The translations under genes were made by a program, and so were the position numbers. A model generated the notes under the pieces. The model did no database searches. It worked only from the letters and a program-made list of their open reading frames with translations, and had not been told where the DNA came from. A stretch of 64,000 bases of DNA from Sipunculus nudus (taxonomy: Eukaryota; Annelida; Sipuncula; Golfingiida; Sipunculidae), in the NCBI GenBank assembly GCA_026874595.1, contig CM049320.1, positions 52,603,070 to 52,667,069 on the forward strand. The letters are read 5' to 3'. Of this stretch, positions 48,650-60,166 are shown piece by piece. Each line of letters begins with the position of its first letter. The first letter of the stretch is position 1.

Positions 48650-50295
48650 TCTTCTAAATATAAGTAGTATATATAGTATATAAATTCTTCTAACAAAAAT
48701 CCATGACACTCGCGTCGGCAAGTTTACCTGCGAATCATAGTGTGTCCATTTTTACCAATGAAAATACTTAAAACATTAAAAATTTTCCCAAAACGTTTTG
48801 ACTAATGAGACCCCCACAATCATTTATGTTTCACTCGTATATTTCCGTCTATGTGGACTCTTTTCTTTAACGGCCGCTACGCGGCGCCAGTCTTCATAGC
48901 TGACGTTGCGTCGCTCGGTTTTCCGTAGAAACGTTTAGGCCTATAAATCTTTAAACAATACCCGGAAATGCTCTAATTTCAGTGTGATAGAATTCGAATG
49001 CTATATTTTCTTCCCAAAAGAGAAATTATATGCGTATTTCCCCTATTGCCATGCTACGTGACCGTTCGGCCAGATTAAAAACATGGCTGAAACGTGGCCG
49101 GTCGGCAAAAATCGATTTTTAATCAAACTCAAGTTGTACTTCTTATGCATTAAAATTGAAATAAGAAATATCAACAAAGATTATATTGGACTTAAAGAAA
49201 TATCTTGTGTAATTATTTATTAAACGATCTCGGATGTTGCTCTGGTAACGCATAATCATAATGCATTCCGATGGGGAATCCCCCATGTAACGGCTAGCTA
49301 TCGGCGGGCCCCGCATCTTCCGGCTTCCGGTGCGATATTTTAACACCCATAAATTATTTTTTTTTATGCTTTGAATGTTGACATTACACGTAAAAGATAT
49401 TAAATGTTACATATTTAGAGCATTCTTCTTCAATTTTGACATTATCTCATATTTTAGGGTTTCTTGTCATTTCCATGTCATTGCCTGAGAAATAATTTAT
49501 GACATTTTCAGCTGTTTTTCCTGAAAAAAAGGAATAAAAAGCGGCATTTTCCAAATCAAAGCGCCAAATATCAACAAATATAATACAATAAAATGTATTG
49601 GCTCAATACAATACATGCATTGTATATGGAGCACCAGTGAACAATAAATTTGCGACGGAACTTACATACATGATCACAGTTACACAACCTGAGTGCACAT
49701 AGGACTAGAACATTTCATAATAAAATTCAGTATTTATGCAGCTTGTTTCCACTAAAAAATGATGTAAACATTAATAAACACACCCGAGCTGGCCATCAAC
49801 TGGTTTGTTGATGCTGATACATTACTATAATAATTATCATATTACCTGAGGTTCCGCAGTTGCCCATACAGATATTCGATACCATTAATATATAGGGTTA
49901 CCCTTTCATTAGTATCATGCAGTATATTAATCTGTGGATTTAGAAAATATCGTGGTTTTGAAATTACGTGGTTTTGACCTGAAACACTATTCCTTGGGTA
50001 AGAATTTCGTGGATTAATAGTTCCTAGTCAGGCAATGTATTCAAAATTAATATTCCGTGAACAGACGTGAAATTGAGCAAAAGATCAGTGTTTTGCTTAT
50101 GTTAAAAAAGTCCCGGTACAAGCGATATATAGTCTCAGTGACACAAATGACAAATATATCGGCTGACTTATCTGAAATTTGTTGGGCGAAGAAAACGAGT
50201 GTCTACTCTGAATTCAAGGACAGTCCGACAAGCTGTCCTCGGAATTTTATTGCCCAGTCGTATTGTCCCGGCGGTGATCGGCTTTTGATCTCCGC
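48650..50295. other. No recognised gene
   Basis: Mixed composition including a short GC-richer patch near 48870-48930. No coding or repeat signature that I can support. Confidence 0.45.
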
Positions 50296-50301
50296 TTCCT
50301 A

Positions 50302-50385
50302 GACTGGTACCCTGCACTATTATGGCCCTCACCAAGCATAGACTGAGCATGAGCAGCGGTGCCATAATAGAGCGGGGGTGCCAGA
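50302..50385. repeat. Imperfect inverted repeat (hairpin) with a copy at 52267
   Basis: GACTGGTACCCTGCACTATT continuing ATGGCCC (50302-50328) pairs imperfectly with GGTGCCATAATAGAGCGGGG continuing GTGCCAGAC (50357-50387). The right arm recurs at 52267-52302 as GAGCAGCGGTGCCATAATAC and so on. Probably the end of a repeat family. Confidence 0.6.
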
Positions 50386-51084
50386 CTACTCAACTTCCCC
50401 ATGGACATTATGCCCCGCCGGGCAAATTGCTTGGTCCGATTTGGTTTCCGATCGTGAGAACAAATCCTCCGATTAACTGACATACTGGTTGTGATTTTAT
50501 GAATTATTAGAAAAATACGGAAGTCAATATTTATATTCTGCATATTCATTAATTAAAAGAGTTAACACTTCTTGGTATGTCGTTCGTTCAGTTTGAACCT
50601 TTAGTTGACTGCAGATCCCTGGAAAGAGATTACAGTTACAATGGGTTCCAGCTCATAACAGTGCTCAACTGACCGTGACTTATCACCAAGCCGGGGCATA
50701 ATTAGATAACTCTGCCGCACGTATGTTCTGCCGCACGGTTTTTTTTTTTAAATAATGATATTCTTATAGACGAACAATCAAAAAAGATTAGTTGGGCAAA
50801 ATAACCTTTATCTACGACTTTTAGCGAGAAAATATGAGATATAGAGCAAGTCCACATATACCAGTGTTGGTGCAGACGCACATTCACACAGTCACTTGTT
50901 AGTCCGACACTGATGAAATCTTAGTTTGTTTGCTCCTCCAGATGGAACTGAATACCTATCCTCACAATTAAATTATTTTTTTTAATTTATTGGCTACATA
51001 TCGGTTTCTTTGTGTTTACTAATCTGTACCACTTAGAAGCATGGACAATGAAAGCGGGCTAACACGATAATATATTTAGGCCCC

Positions 51085-51718
51085 ACTCGAGAGTGTGAAA
51101 CTGGTTTCGGTTCAGCGAAACCGTTCACTTACTAATAGCGAAACCGAAACGGGTCTTGGCGAAACTGCGAAACCATCTCCGGAGATGGTTTCGGTTTCGC
51201 CAAAACCGCCCACTCGATAATTATACTGGAAAGATGGCGGAGACGGGCCAAAGTAGTGCAATTCTGTTAATTATTTTATTAATGGATACTGTTAATGCCT
51301 GTTAGAGTTTATTCAGCAATGATTGGGATATAAACATTCTTTCGGAAATTTTTTGAATTCAATATTCCCTACTATAACCATGTATGGCTAAAGATGAGCC
51401 CCACGTATCCTGTGCGTCAATGCCGTCTGACACATGTACATGTTATAAGATGGAGAGAAACAGTCTATTTTCATCATAATTTAATATATATTTGCCAGTC
51501 ACAATTAATCATGCTCTCATTGGGTCTTAAAGTGCCAAGGCAGGGATCTCTAGCGTTTGAGAAAACTTTCATCATTAATTTATTTCATGAATAATAAATA
51601 ATTTACGATGGTATCAATATTTTCTATTAAAACCGAAACCGTCCACTTAAAAATACAAGGTGAAACCGTACAGAACCGGTTTTCCCGGAACCGAAACCAA
51701 TTTTGAATTTTTGAGTAC
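51085..51718. mobile_element. MITE-like element built on GAAACCG motifs
   Basis: Left end CACTCGAGAGTGTGAAACTGGTTTCGGTTC (51085-51114, given in two parts: CACTCGAGAGTGTGAA then ACTGGTTTCGGTTC) is matched by the inverse of 51687-51716. Near the left end is a perfect 24-base palindrome, GAAACCATCTCC plus its complement, at 51169-51192, inside a longer imperfect hairpin. Several more GAAACCG words occur in both orientations near each end. No open frame resembles a transposase. Confidence 0.6.
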
Positions 51719-51856
51719 GCCACTGGTGTACAGGATCCATTATGCTCCCTCATACCGGTTGCCATGGACGTTCACGCGTTCCTGGTTGATAATCCATGAA
51801 GATTTCTTATAAAATAACTTTCTTTAGTTATATCTAGTTTTTAAATATTGAAGAAT

Positions 51857-52142
51857 GAGTTGTTGCACAAAAAATGAATGATGGATGTATAGATAATACG
51901 ATATACTGGATCTTTGATATTCCACTGTGCGTTGCAGTGATTTATTATTAATATCTATTAATCTAATCATTAATGTCACACGTAATGTACAGCCAACTTG
52001 AGTTGTTGCACAAAAAATGAATGATGGATGTATAGATAATACGATATACTGGATCTCTGATATTCCACTGTGCGTTGCAGTGATTTATTATTAATATCTA
52101 TTAATCTAACCATTAATGTCACACGTAATGTACAGCCAACTT
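51857..52142. repeat. 143-base tandem duplication (2 copies)
   Basis: 51857-51999 and 52000-52142 differ at about two positions (CTTTGAT/CTCTGAT; AATCATT/AACCATT). A recent local duplication. Confidence 0.97.
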
Positions 52143-52266
52143 TTGGCAACTTCTCTGAGCAAACGAAATGCTTATTTTTATCATATATAATACATACTGG
52201 AGTTGGAACCAGTCTGCCGGGAGTACATAAGATGGAGTTGTACGCCCGTCTCTATGATTGGCCTAG

Positions 52267-52302
52267 AGCAGCGGTGCCATAATACAGCGGGGGTACCAGT
52301 CT
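52267..52302. repeat. Second copy of the 50357 hairpin arm
   Basis: GCGGTGCCATAATACAGCGG then GGGTACCAGTCT, matching the right arm of the hairpin 1.9 kb upstream in the same orientation. Confidence 0.7.
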
Positions 52303-52420
52303 AACAGGATCGATGGACTATGAATTAACCTAATGATCGTTAGGTTTTTAATTTCGTTGTTAAAGGTTACCCGCGAATTCCACGAAAATACAAACCCAAC
52401 GAACAATTCTGAGTCAATAG

Positions 52421-52428
<8 letters not shown>

Positions 52429-52466
<38 letters not shown>

Positions 52467-52495
52467 CATATACATATATATATATATATATACAG

Positions 52496-52522
<27 letters not shown>
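52429..52522. repeat. (AT)n microsatellite, interrupted
   Basis: AT repeats broken by AAATACATATACAT and ATACAGATA. Confidence 0.95.
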
Positions 52523-52526
<4 letters not shown>

Positions 52527-53200
52527 TACGTACATCTTTTTATATTACCTATTGCTACATTTGTACTATATATTCAGCCTATAATAAATATGAATATTTG
52601 CCTTATCTTTTTTTCACTGATATAAATATACTCTTAAGCCCTGTTATTTTGAAAGTTAATTACTGGTGCGCCAGGTATAGGGTGCCCATTCTTAAATAAG
52701 CAATGCCAAGATTTGGAGGCACCTTTCCCAAAAAAATCAGGATTTCCTCTTCTTCATGTACTGCTCTCTTAAATGTCTTAGTATAAACTATGTGAAACCT
52801 CAGATAGTAGGTGTTCATGTGTAGATGGCTATAACATTAATATTTCTTCAAAATGTGGATATTAACTGGAAAGTCTAAACATTCAATCTGTATATGGTAA
52901 AAATGCCCATCCATGCTTATAACCTGCAAAACGGTGCATTTTGTATGGGGGGGGGGGGGGGGAAGAGCTCGGTGTTTTGACCAAGCAGAGCAGATTTAAG
53001 ATTCATTCAATCCCTCAGTGAAGAAACATACGGAAGCCATCATTCATTAATATCATCAGCTAATGATCTACAATGTATGAAACAAACGTGGATAATTACT
53101 TTACTTGTTAGGGGAAAAATATCTAAAAATGACAATTCCTAACGAATATCTAGGAACAGATATAAATAACGAGACATGTATCAGTTCACTGGCGGGGGGG
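52523..53200. other. No recognised gene; poly-G runs
   Basis: Contains G runs at about 52947-52962 and 53193-53205. The second directly precedes the satellite array. Confidence 0.5.
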
Positions 53201-53210
53201 GGGGGTGTCA

Positions 53211-56200
53211 TCAATCAGCCACTGGTCCCTCTTTCCTGGTCGCTCAGGTCGCAAATTGCTAGCAATTCGCCAATACCCCCCCCCCCCCGGCCAATTTCTT
53301 TTTTCTGATAAATCCGCAAATTGCTAACAAATTGCTACTTGGACAACCAGGCCCCCTCTCTCCTGGCTGCCCAGGTCGCTATTGCTAGCAAGTTGCGGAT
53401 ACCCCCGGCCAATTTTTTTTTTTTTTTTGGTAAATCTGCAAAGTGCTAGCAAATTGCTACTTTGACAACCAGGCCCCCTCTCTCTTGGTTTCCAAGGTCA
53501 CAAATTGCTAGCAATTTGCCAATACCCCCGGCCAATTTTTTTTTTCTGGTAAATCCGCAAATTGCTACTTTGACAGCCAGGCCTCCTCTCTCCTGGGCGC
53601 CCAGGTCGCAAATTGCTAGCAATTTGCTGATACCCCCCGGCCAATTTTTTTTTTCTGGTAAATCCGCAAATTGCTAGCATATTGCTACTTTGACAGCCAG
53701 GCACCCTCCCTCCTGGTCTCCCAGGTCTCAAATTGCTAGCAATTTGCGGATACCCATTGCCAATTTTTTTTTCTGGTAAATCCGCAGATTGCTAGCAAAT
53801 TGCTACTTTGACAGCCACGCCCCTTCTCTCCTGGGTGCCCAGGTAGCGATTGCTAAAAATTTGCGGAAACCCCCCGGACAATTTTTTTTTTCTGGTAAAT
53901 CCGCAAATTACTACTTTGACAATTAGTTTCCTTTCTCCAGGTCGCTCAGGTCGTAAATTGCTAGCAATTTGCGGATACCCCCCGGCCAATTTTTTTTCTG
54001 GTAAATCCGCAAATTGCTAGCAAATTGCTACTCTGACAGCCAGGCCCCCTCTCTCCTGGTCGCTCAGGTTGCAAATTGCTAGCTATTTGCGGATACCCAC
54101 TGCCAATTTTTTTCTGTTAAATCCGCAAATTGCTAGCAAATTGCTACTTTGACAGCCAGGCCCCCTCTCTCCTGGGCGCCCAGGTCGCAAACTGCTAGCA
54201 AATTAGCGGATACTCCCCGGCCAATTTTTTTTGGTGGTAAATCCGCAAATTGCTAACAAATTGATACTTTGACAGCCAGGCCCCCTCTCTCCTGGTCTCC
54301 CAGGTCGCAAATTCCTAGCAATTTGCGGATACCACCCGGCCAATTTTTTTTTTTCTGGTAAAATCCGCAAATTGCGAGCAAATTGCTACTTTGACAGCCA
54401 GGTCCACTCTTCCCTGGTCTCCCAGTTCGCAAATTGCTAGCAATTTGCCAATACCCCCGGCCATTTTTTTTCGGGTAAATCCGTAAATTGATAGCAAATT
54501 GCTACTTTGACACCCAGGCCCCCTCTTTCCCTGGTCTCTCCGGGTACCCACTGCCAATTTTTTTTTCTGGTAAATCCGCAGAATGCTAGCAAATTGCTAC
54601 TTTGACTGCCACACCCTTTCTGTCCTGGGCGCCCAGGTCGCAAATTGCTAGCAATTAGCGGATACTCCCCGGCCAATTTTTTTTTGGTGGTAAATCCGCA
54701 AATTGCTAGCAAACTGATACTTTGACAGCCAGTCCCCCTCTCTCCTGGTCTCCCAGGTTGCAAATTCCTAGCAATTTGCGGATACCACCCGGCCAATTTT
54801 TTTTTCTGGTAAAATCCGCAAATTGCGAGCAAATTGCTACTTTGACAGCCAGGCCCACTCTTCCCTGGTCTCCCAGTTCGCAAATTGCTAGCAATTTGTC
54901 GATACCCCCCGGCCATTTTTTTTTTCGGGTAAATCCGCAAATTGCTAGCAAATTGCTACTTTGACAGCCAGGCCCCCTCTTTCCCTGGTCTCTCCGGGTA
55001 CCCACTGCCAATTTTTTTTTCTGGTAAATCCGCAGAATGCTAGCAAATTGCTACTTTGACTGCCACACCCTTTCTGTCCTGGGCGCCCAGGTCGCAAATT
55101 GCTAGCAATTAGCGGATACTCCCCGGCCAATTTTTTTTTTGGTGGTAAATCCGCAAATTGCTAGCAAACTGATACTTTGACAGCCAGTCCCCCTCTCTCC
55201 TGGTCTCCCAGGTTGCAAATTCCTAGCAATTTGCGGATACCACCCGGCCAATTTTTTTTTCTGGGAAAATCCGCAAATTGCGAGCAAATTGCTACTTTGA
55301 CAGCCAGGCCCACTCTTCCCTGGTCTCCCAGTTCGCAAATTGCTAGCAATTTGTCGATACCCCCCGGCCATTTTTTTTTTCGGGTAAATCCGCAAATTAC
55401 TAGCAAATTGCTACTTTGACAGCCAGGCCCCCTCTCTCCTGGGCGCCCAGGTCGCAAACTGCTAGCAATTAGCGGATACTCCCCGGCCAATTTTTTTTGG
55501 TGGTAAATCCGCAAATTGCTAACAAATTGATACTTTGACAGCCAGGTCCCCTCTCTCCTGGTCTCCCAGGTCGCAAATTCCTAGCAATTTGCGGATACCA
55601 CCCGGCCAATTTTTTTTTTTCTGGTAAAATCCGCAAATTGCGAGCAAATTGCTACTTTGACAGCCAGGTCCACTCTTCCCTGGTCTCCCAGTTCGCAAAT
55701 TGCTAGCAATTTGCCAATACCCCCGGCCATTTTTTTCGGGTAAATCCGTAAATTGATAGCAAATTGCTACTTTGACACCCAGGCCCCCTCTTTCCCTGGT
55801 CTCTCCGGGTACCCACTGCCAATTTTTTTTTTCTGGTAAATCCGCAGAATGCTAGCAAATTGCTACTTTGACTGCCACACCCTTTCTGTCCTGGGCGCCC
55901 AGGTCGCAAATTGCTAGCAATTAGCGGATACTCCCCGGACAATTTTTTTTTGGTGGTAAATCCGCAAATTGCTAGCAAACTGATACTTTGACAGCCAGTC
56001 CCCCTCTCTCCTGGTCTCCCAGGTTGCAAATTCCTAGCAATTTGCGGATACCACCCGGCCAATTTTTTTTTCTGGTAAAATCCGCAAATTGCGAGCAAAT
56101 TGCTACTTTGACAGCCAGGCCCACTCTTCCCTGGTCTCCCAGTTCGCAAATTGCTAGCAATTTGTCGTTACCCCCCGGCCATTTTTTTTTCCGGGTAAAT

Positions 56201-56765
56201 CCGCAAATTGCTAGCAAATTGCTACTTTGACACCCAGGCCCCCTCTTTCCCTGGTCTCTCCGGGTACCCACTGCCAATTTTTTTTTCTGGTAAATCCGCA
56301 GAATGCTAGCAAATTGCTACTTTGACTGCCACACCCTTTCTGTCCTGGGCGCCCAGGTCGCAAATTGCTAGCAATTAGCGGATACTCCCCGGCCAATTTT
56401 TTTTTGGTGGTAAATCCGCAAATTGCTAGCAAACTGATACTTTGACAGCCAGTCCCCCTCTCTCCTGGTCTCCCAGGTTGCAAATTCCTAGCAATTTGCG
56501 GATACCACCCGGCCAATTTTTTTTTCTGGTAAAATCCGCAAATTGCGAGCAAATTGCTACTTTGACAGCCAGGCCCACTCTTCCCTGGTCTCCCAGTTCG
56601 CAAATTGCTAGCAATTTGTCGATACCCCCCGGCCATTTTTTTTTTCGGGTAAATCCGCAAATTGCTAGCAAATTGCTACTTTGACACCCAGGCCCCCTCT
56701 CTCCTGGGCGCCAAGGTCGCAAATTGCTAGCAATCTGCTGGGACCTCCCGCCATTTTTTTCTCAG
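53211..56765. repeat. Satellite array, about 31 monomers near 120 bases, with higher-order repeats
   Basis: Each monomer contains, in order: TTTGACAGCCAGGCCCCCTC, a CCTGGGCGCCCAGG (or CTGGTCTCCCAG) block, GCAAATTGCTAGCAATTTGC, GGATACCCCCCGGCCA, a T run of 7-14, then CTGGTAAATCCGCAAATTGC. Monomer starts lie about 95-121 bases apart. From 54141 a four-monomer block with three monomers near 120 and one of about 95 (454 bases) recurs, and a whole 1,266-base block (54141-55407) repeats at 55408-56674. Units before 54141 are more diverged. Open frames over the array reach 167 codons because 120 is a multiple of three. Confidence 0.97.
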
Positions 56766-57500
56766 GGAAACGTCTCCGCGACAATCCAAAAAAAAATCCC
56801 ATAAGCTTAAGTACGGGGCATACAGGAAAACCGACAGTTCCCCGCCCCCCTCTGATAGCTTCACAATTTACCTGTAACAACATGTTTATATTAAAAATAT
56901 CGAATGCGGAAGATTTAAATGTCAAATAGTGATGTCATCCTGCAGGATTATCACCTCCGTTTTTAAGCGAGTTGGAGATATCTCATTTTCTTTGAGAATT
57001 GTAATGAAACATCAAAATCATGAAAGCTTATGATTTGTCATTTTATGCATGTGGCACTTGCAATAGGAAATTAAAACAGCCTTAGGCTCAATTAAGGAAA
57101 GGATTTGAAAATCTTGAAATAAACTGTATATTTTATATAAGTAGCTTACTGACGAAGTCCGTAAGTTAGATTATAAATCAGTGACATTCCAATCAATACA
57201 TGGAATAAATATTTGGTTAACGGTTGTTAAGTACTGATGTCTTCTGAATGCTCGCTGTAATTTTAAACTCTTCTCATTGAAATTTGCTCGTTTGCTTCCT
57301 GTGATATCTCGTTCTAAATTCTAAGGTCAGTGTGGTTTCGGTGCTGTTCAGTTTATACACAAGGTGTGGAAATTAGTTTATCACCTGTTAAGTCTGAAAT
57401 CGAAATTTAAATGAGCTTATAATCATTCGTACATAGGTGGAACATGTTTGCGGGTCAGATTAACATAAAAATGAGGCTCATATCGGTCGACCAATATTGA

Positions 57501-57563
<63 letters not shown>

Positions 57564-58076
57564 GTGAATCTCTAGAACAGGCAATTATCTGAGTGCTTTC
57601 CATCAAACTACATGACAATGTCTCAAAACGTTTTGTTTAATAATTTTTAATAAATATTTTAAATTTCAGTTTAAGGCTAGATAAACAAATGATACGGGGA
57701 AAGCAAAAAAAAAAAAAAAAATGAGATATTGTTACGTGGTTTAATATTAGTCCTTTATAAATTGGGATATTGTTATTCTGGGCTTAAAATAGTGCATCTT
57801 TAAATATTTTTATAAAATGTAACAAAATAGTGTAAAAATGAACGAAAACGCAAATTAAGTATACAATCAGAAAGAACACTGTGTCAGGTTTAAAGTGATG
57901 TATAATTTATGAAGTCGTATATGCATTTAAACCATTTTGGATTGATTTTAGGTATAGGGGTTTTAGACAATAACAGGGTATTGATTCATGAGACGCGTGT
58001 CTGGGTGAAAATCTATTTTAGGTGATGTATCTCAAAAGGTTATTTGCTTAATGTCTGCTTGGAGCATGTTGCTTTG
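56766..58076. other. No recognised gene
   Basis: AT-rich. Includes a (TA)n tract (57508-57560) and an A run near 57703-57721. Confidence 0.5.
57508..57560. repeat. (AT)n microsatellite
   Basis: Uninterrupted AT run. Confidence 0.97.
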
Positions 58077-58088
58077 TTTTTTTTTTTT

Positions 58089-58275
58089 GCCGTAGATAAG
58101 CTTCAGAGGCATAGCCAATTGTACTGACATCTGAGAACACGTGAAGCTGCCTAGAGGCAATAGGTCCAAAAACGTCTGGTATTAAACATCTGGTAATAGT
58201 CATTTTCCCCAGAGACGTTAGTTCTCCTAACCATCTTTGCCTGCGTACTTGGTATTGCTCTTGTATCTTGTCATC
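58089..58275 (-). pseudogene. BEL/Pao RT end and RNase H start
   Basis: After a TGA at 58278-58276, where the family usually has Trp after LG, the same frame continues. It reads RWLGELTSLGKMTITRCLIP and then LHVFSDVSTIGYASEAYLRQ, the first strand of the RNase H domain with its first catalytic Asp in FSD. It breaks off into the A-tract. Family position is clear; function is lost. Confidence 0.85.
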
Positions 58276-58785
58276 TCAACCTAAGTTTTGTTCGTTACAT
58301 AGTTCTTGAAGGAGTTTCTTTGCTGGTAAGATGAAAGGTGCAATAAAGCCCAGCATATCAAAGACAGAAGACCCAATGGACAAAATCCCCCTTCTTGTTG
58401 CTGATTTAGAATTGAGGATAAACGAGAAACCGAACTGATCTGTGGATATGCACCACTGAATGCATAAAGTGCGTTCGACTGGCAATTCGTCACGGTCAAG
58501 GTCGATAGCTTGTATCTCCTTAGCCCTGTCTGCTGGAGGAATAAATTCAAGAACGCTTCGACTGTTTCTAACGAATTTGGTTAGGTTAAACCCACCTGCT
58601 TTGCACCCAGAACGCAAGTCCTGTATTAACGTAATAGCCTCTTGTTCCGTAGCTACAGACTTGAGGCAGTCATCATCATAGAAATTTCGGGTGATTGTTT
58701 GAGCAACTGATGGTTTCAGACTAAAGTCCTCAGTGATTTTTCTCAGTGCATAATTGAATATGCAGGGGGATATATACGGCCCCAA
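58276..58785 (-). pseudogene. BEL/Pao reverse transcriptase, C-terminal half
   Basis: Open for 169 codons. [12 protein letters not shown] is followed by [10 protein letters not shown] at the polymerase active site, where the family has Y-V-D-D. Here the second residue is Asp (three tandem GAT/GAC codons, 58677-58669). [51 protein letters not shown] and [10 protein letters not shown] follow, a complete run of the family's conserved blocks. This is the best preserved pol piece in the window. It is preceded by frameshifts and ended by a nonsense codon. Confidence 0.9.
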
Positions 58786-59419
58786 ACAGGTGAAGAGTCA
58801 TTTGATATTCATGGAGATCCTTACTTAGGTCGCCATCAGGCCACCACAGAAAGCGTAAGAAATTGCACTGGCTATGGGGAATGTACACTTGGTGGAACAT
58901 AGCTTCGACATCTCCAATGAATCTGTTCCTCTCTGAATCTGGTTAAGACTCCGATGAGAGAATTGGTCAGATCAGGACCTTGAAGTAGCTGATCGTTTAG
59001 GGATGTTCCATCAAACGTTGCACTGCAGTCTTAGACCACGCGTATCTTGTTATGTTTTTAGGGTGGTATAACCCATATTATGGGAGGTACCAAACCTTCC
59101 CTGTATCTGTTTCCACACATTCATTTGGGACTTTTCGAGCATAACCTTGCTTAAGTAGGTTGTTGATAAACGCCACATAGTCTTCTCGGTACTTGTCATT
59201 TCGGAGCATTTTCCTATTCTGCCATTGTGCACGTTTGATAGCTTGCTCATTATTGCCAGGCATGATGACATTCACGTTGCGAAACGGTAGGGGTACTTCA
59301 TAGTGGCCATCTGACATTTGAATATCTTGATCAGCTTTAGCCAAAAAAATGAATGTCATCTTGTGAGAGGCCTCGTTCACCTGGCTGTTTTGTTGGTTTC
59401 TCATTGAAACCAAGTTCAA
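58786..59419 (-). pseudogene. BEL/Pao reverse transcriptase, N-terminal half
   Basis: 59419-59078 is open (113 codons) through DGHYEVPLPFRNVNV to GKVWYLP. Below it, in other frames, are [37 protein letters not shown], the [19 protein letters not shown] block containing the first catalytic Asp region, and a WWPDGDLSKDLHEYQM segment leading to 58785. At least three frameshifts are needed to pass through. The left copy has the first part only. Confidence 0.85.
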
Positions 59420-59420
59420 G

Positions 59421-60050
59421 TTATCTCAAAACTACAGTAGGAGAAATGAGCTCCTTTTTATGCTCGACTTCCTTCACAAGGATTCGACTACAAGTGACAG
59501 TCTCTGCATTAGATTGTATACGTATTGGGCCGTTCACAGTCCAACCATGACGTAATTTTGCAGCAAATGGCCCATCGCCTTGTGTAGGTATTACCTGTAT
59601 TGGTTCAAGGGCAGCTGGACAATTGTCACCCACGAATAGGCCTATGTCCATATTTGGTATATATGTCTTTGGAACCACGTCGTTCAGGTGTGGCCACTTA
59701 CCAAGGACTTCGGGGCGCGGAATGTTCTGATGGTCAACAGGTATATCTGTTCTCTGATAGGTCTTCGGTAGTTGTACTGGGTTCCCACCTGACCAATCAG
59801 AGACAAATAGATCATTGATTTCACTCGTCTTAACGCAAGAATGCCCGTGCATTATGCGTAATTGTAGTGTGACTTCATTACCACTGGCACCTAGTTTCGA
59901 CTTTAGTTCTTCTGTAAAGAAACACCCACTACTTCCGTTATCACATAAGTTGATACATCCCGTAGTATTGTAGTATTCTGGAGTCAGCATCCGTAGCATT
60001 ACAAGTGCTCTGTAACACGTTAGAACTTGTAATGTTATTATTATCTTCAA
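59421..60050 (-). pseudogene. BEL/Pao aspartic-protease region (right copy)
   Basis: 209 codons, the same domain as 514-1149, with LCDNGSSGCFFTEELKSKLG at the active-site loop (the left copy has Arg in place of the first Ser after DNG). It is two codons shorter than the left copy because six in-frame bases are absent near 59668. Confidence 0.8.
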
Positions 60051-60166
60051 TAGCTTGAACTGTGTTTTTGCTACAGTTTTGTAGCTATGAAAGCTTCATC
60101 ATGTTGGATGTCTCTTTCCACACTATTTACATGTGTGTTTACGTGAACACTCGTTGGATATATGAT

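Noticed and set aside
50407-50702. Short inverted pair ATTATGCCCCGCC / GCCGGGGCATAAT as a 0.3-kb MITE
   Set aside because: The arms are only about 13 bases with a mismatch, and no target-site duplication or second copy was seen.
53211-56765. Array could be read as a CRISPR-like repeat-spacer series
   Set aside because: There is no alternation of constant repeats and unique spacers. The whole monomer of about 120 bases repeats, and the surrounding DNA is animal-like with eukaryotic transposons.
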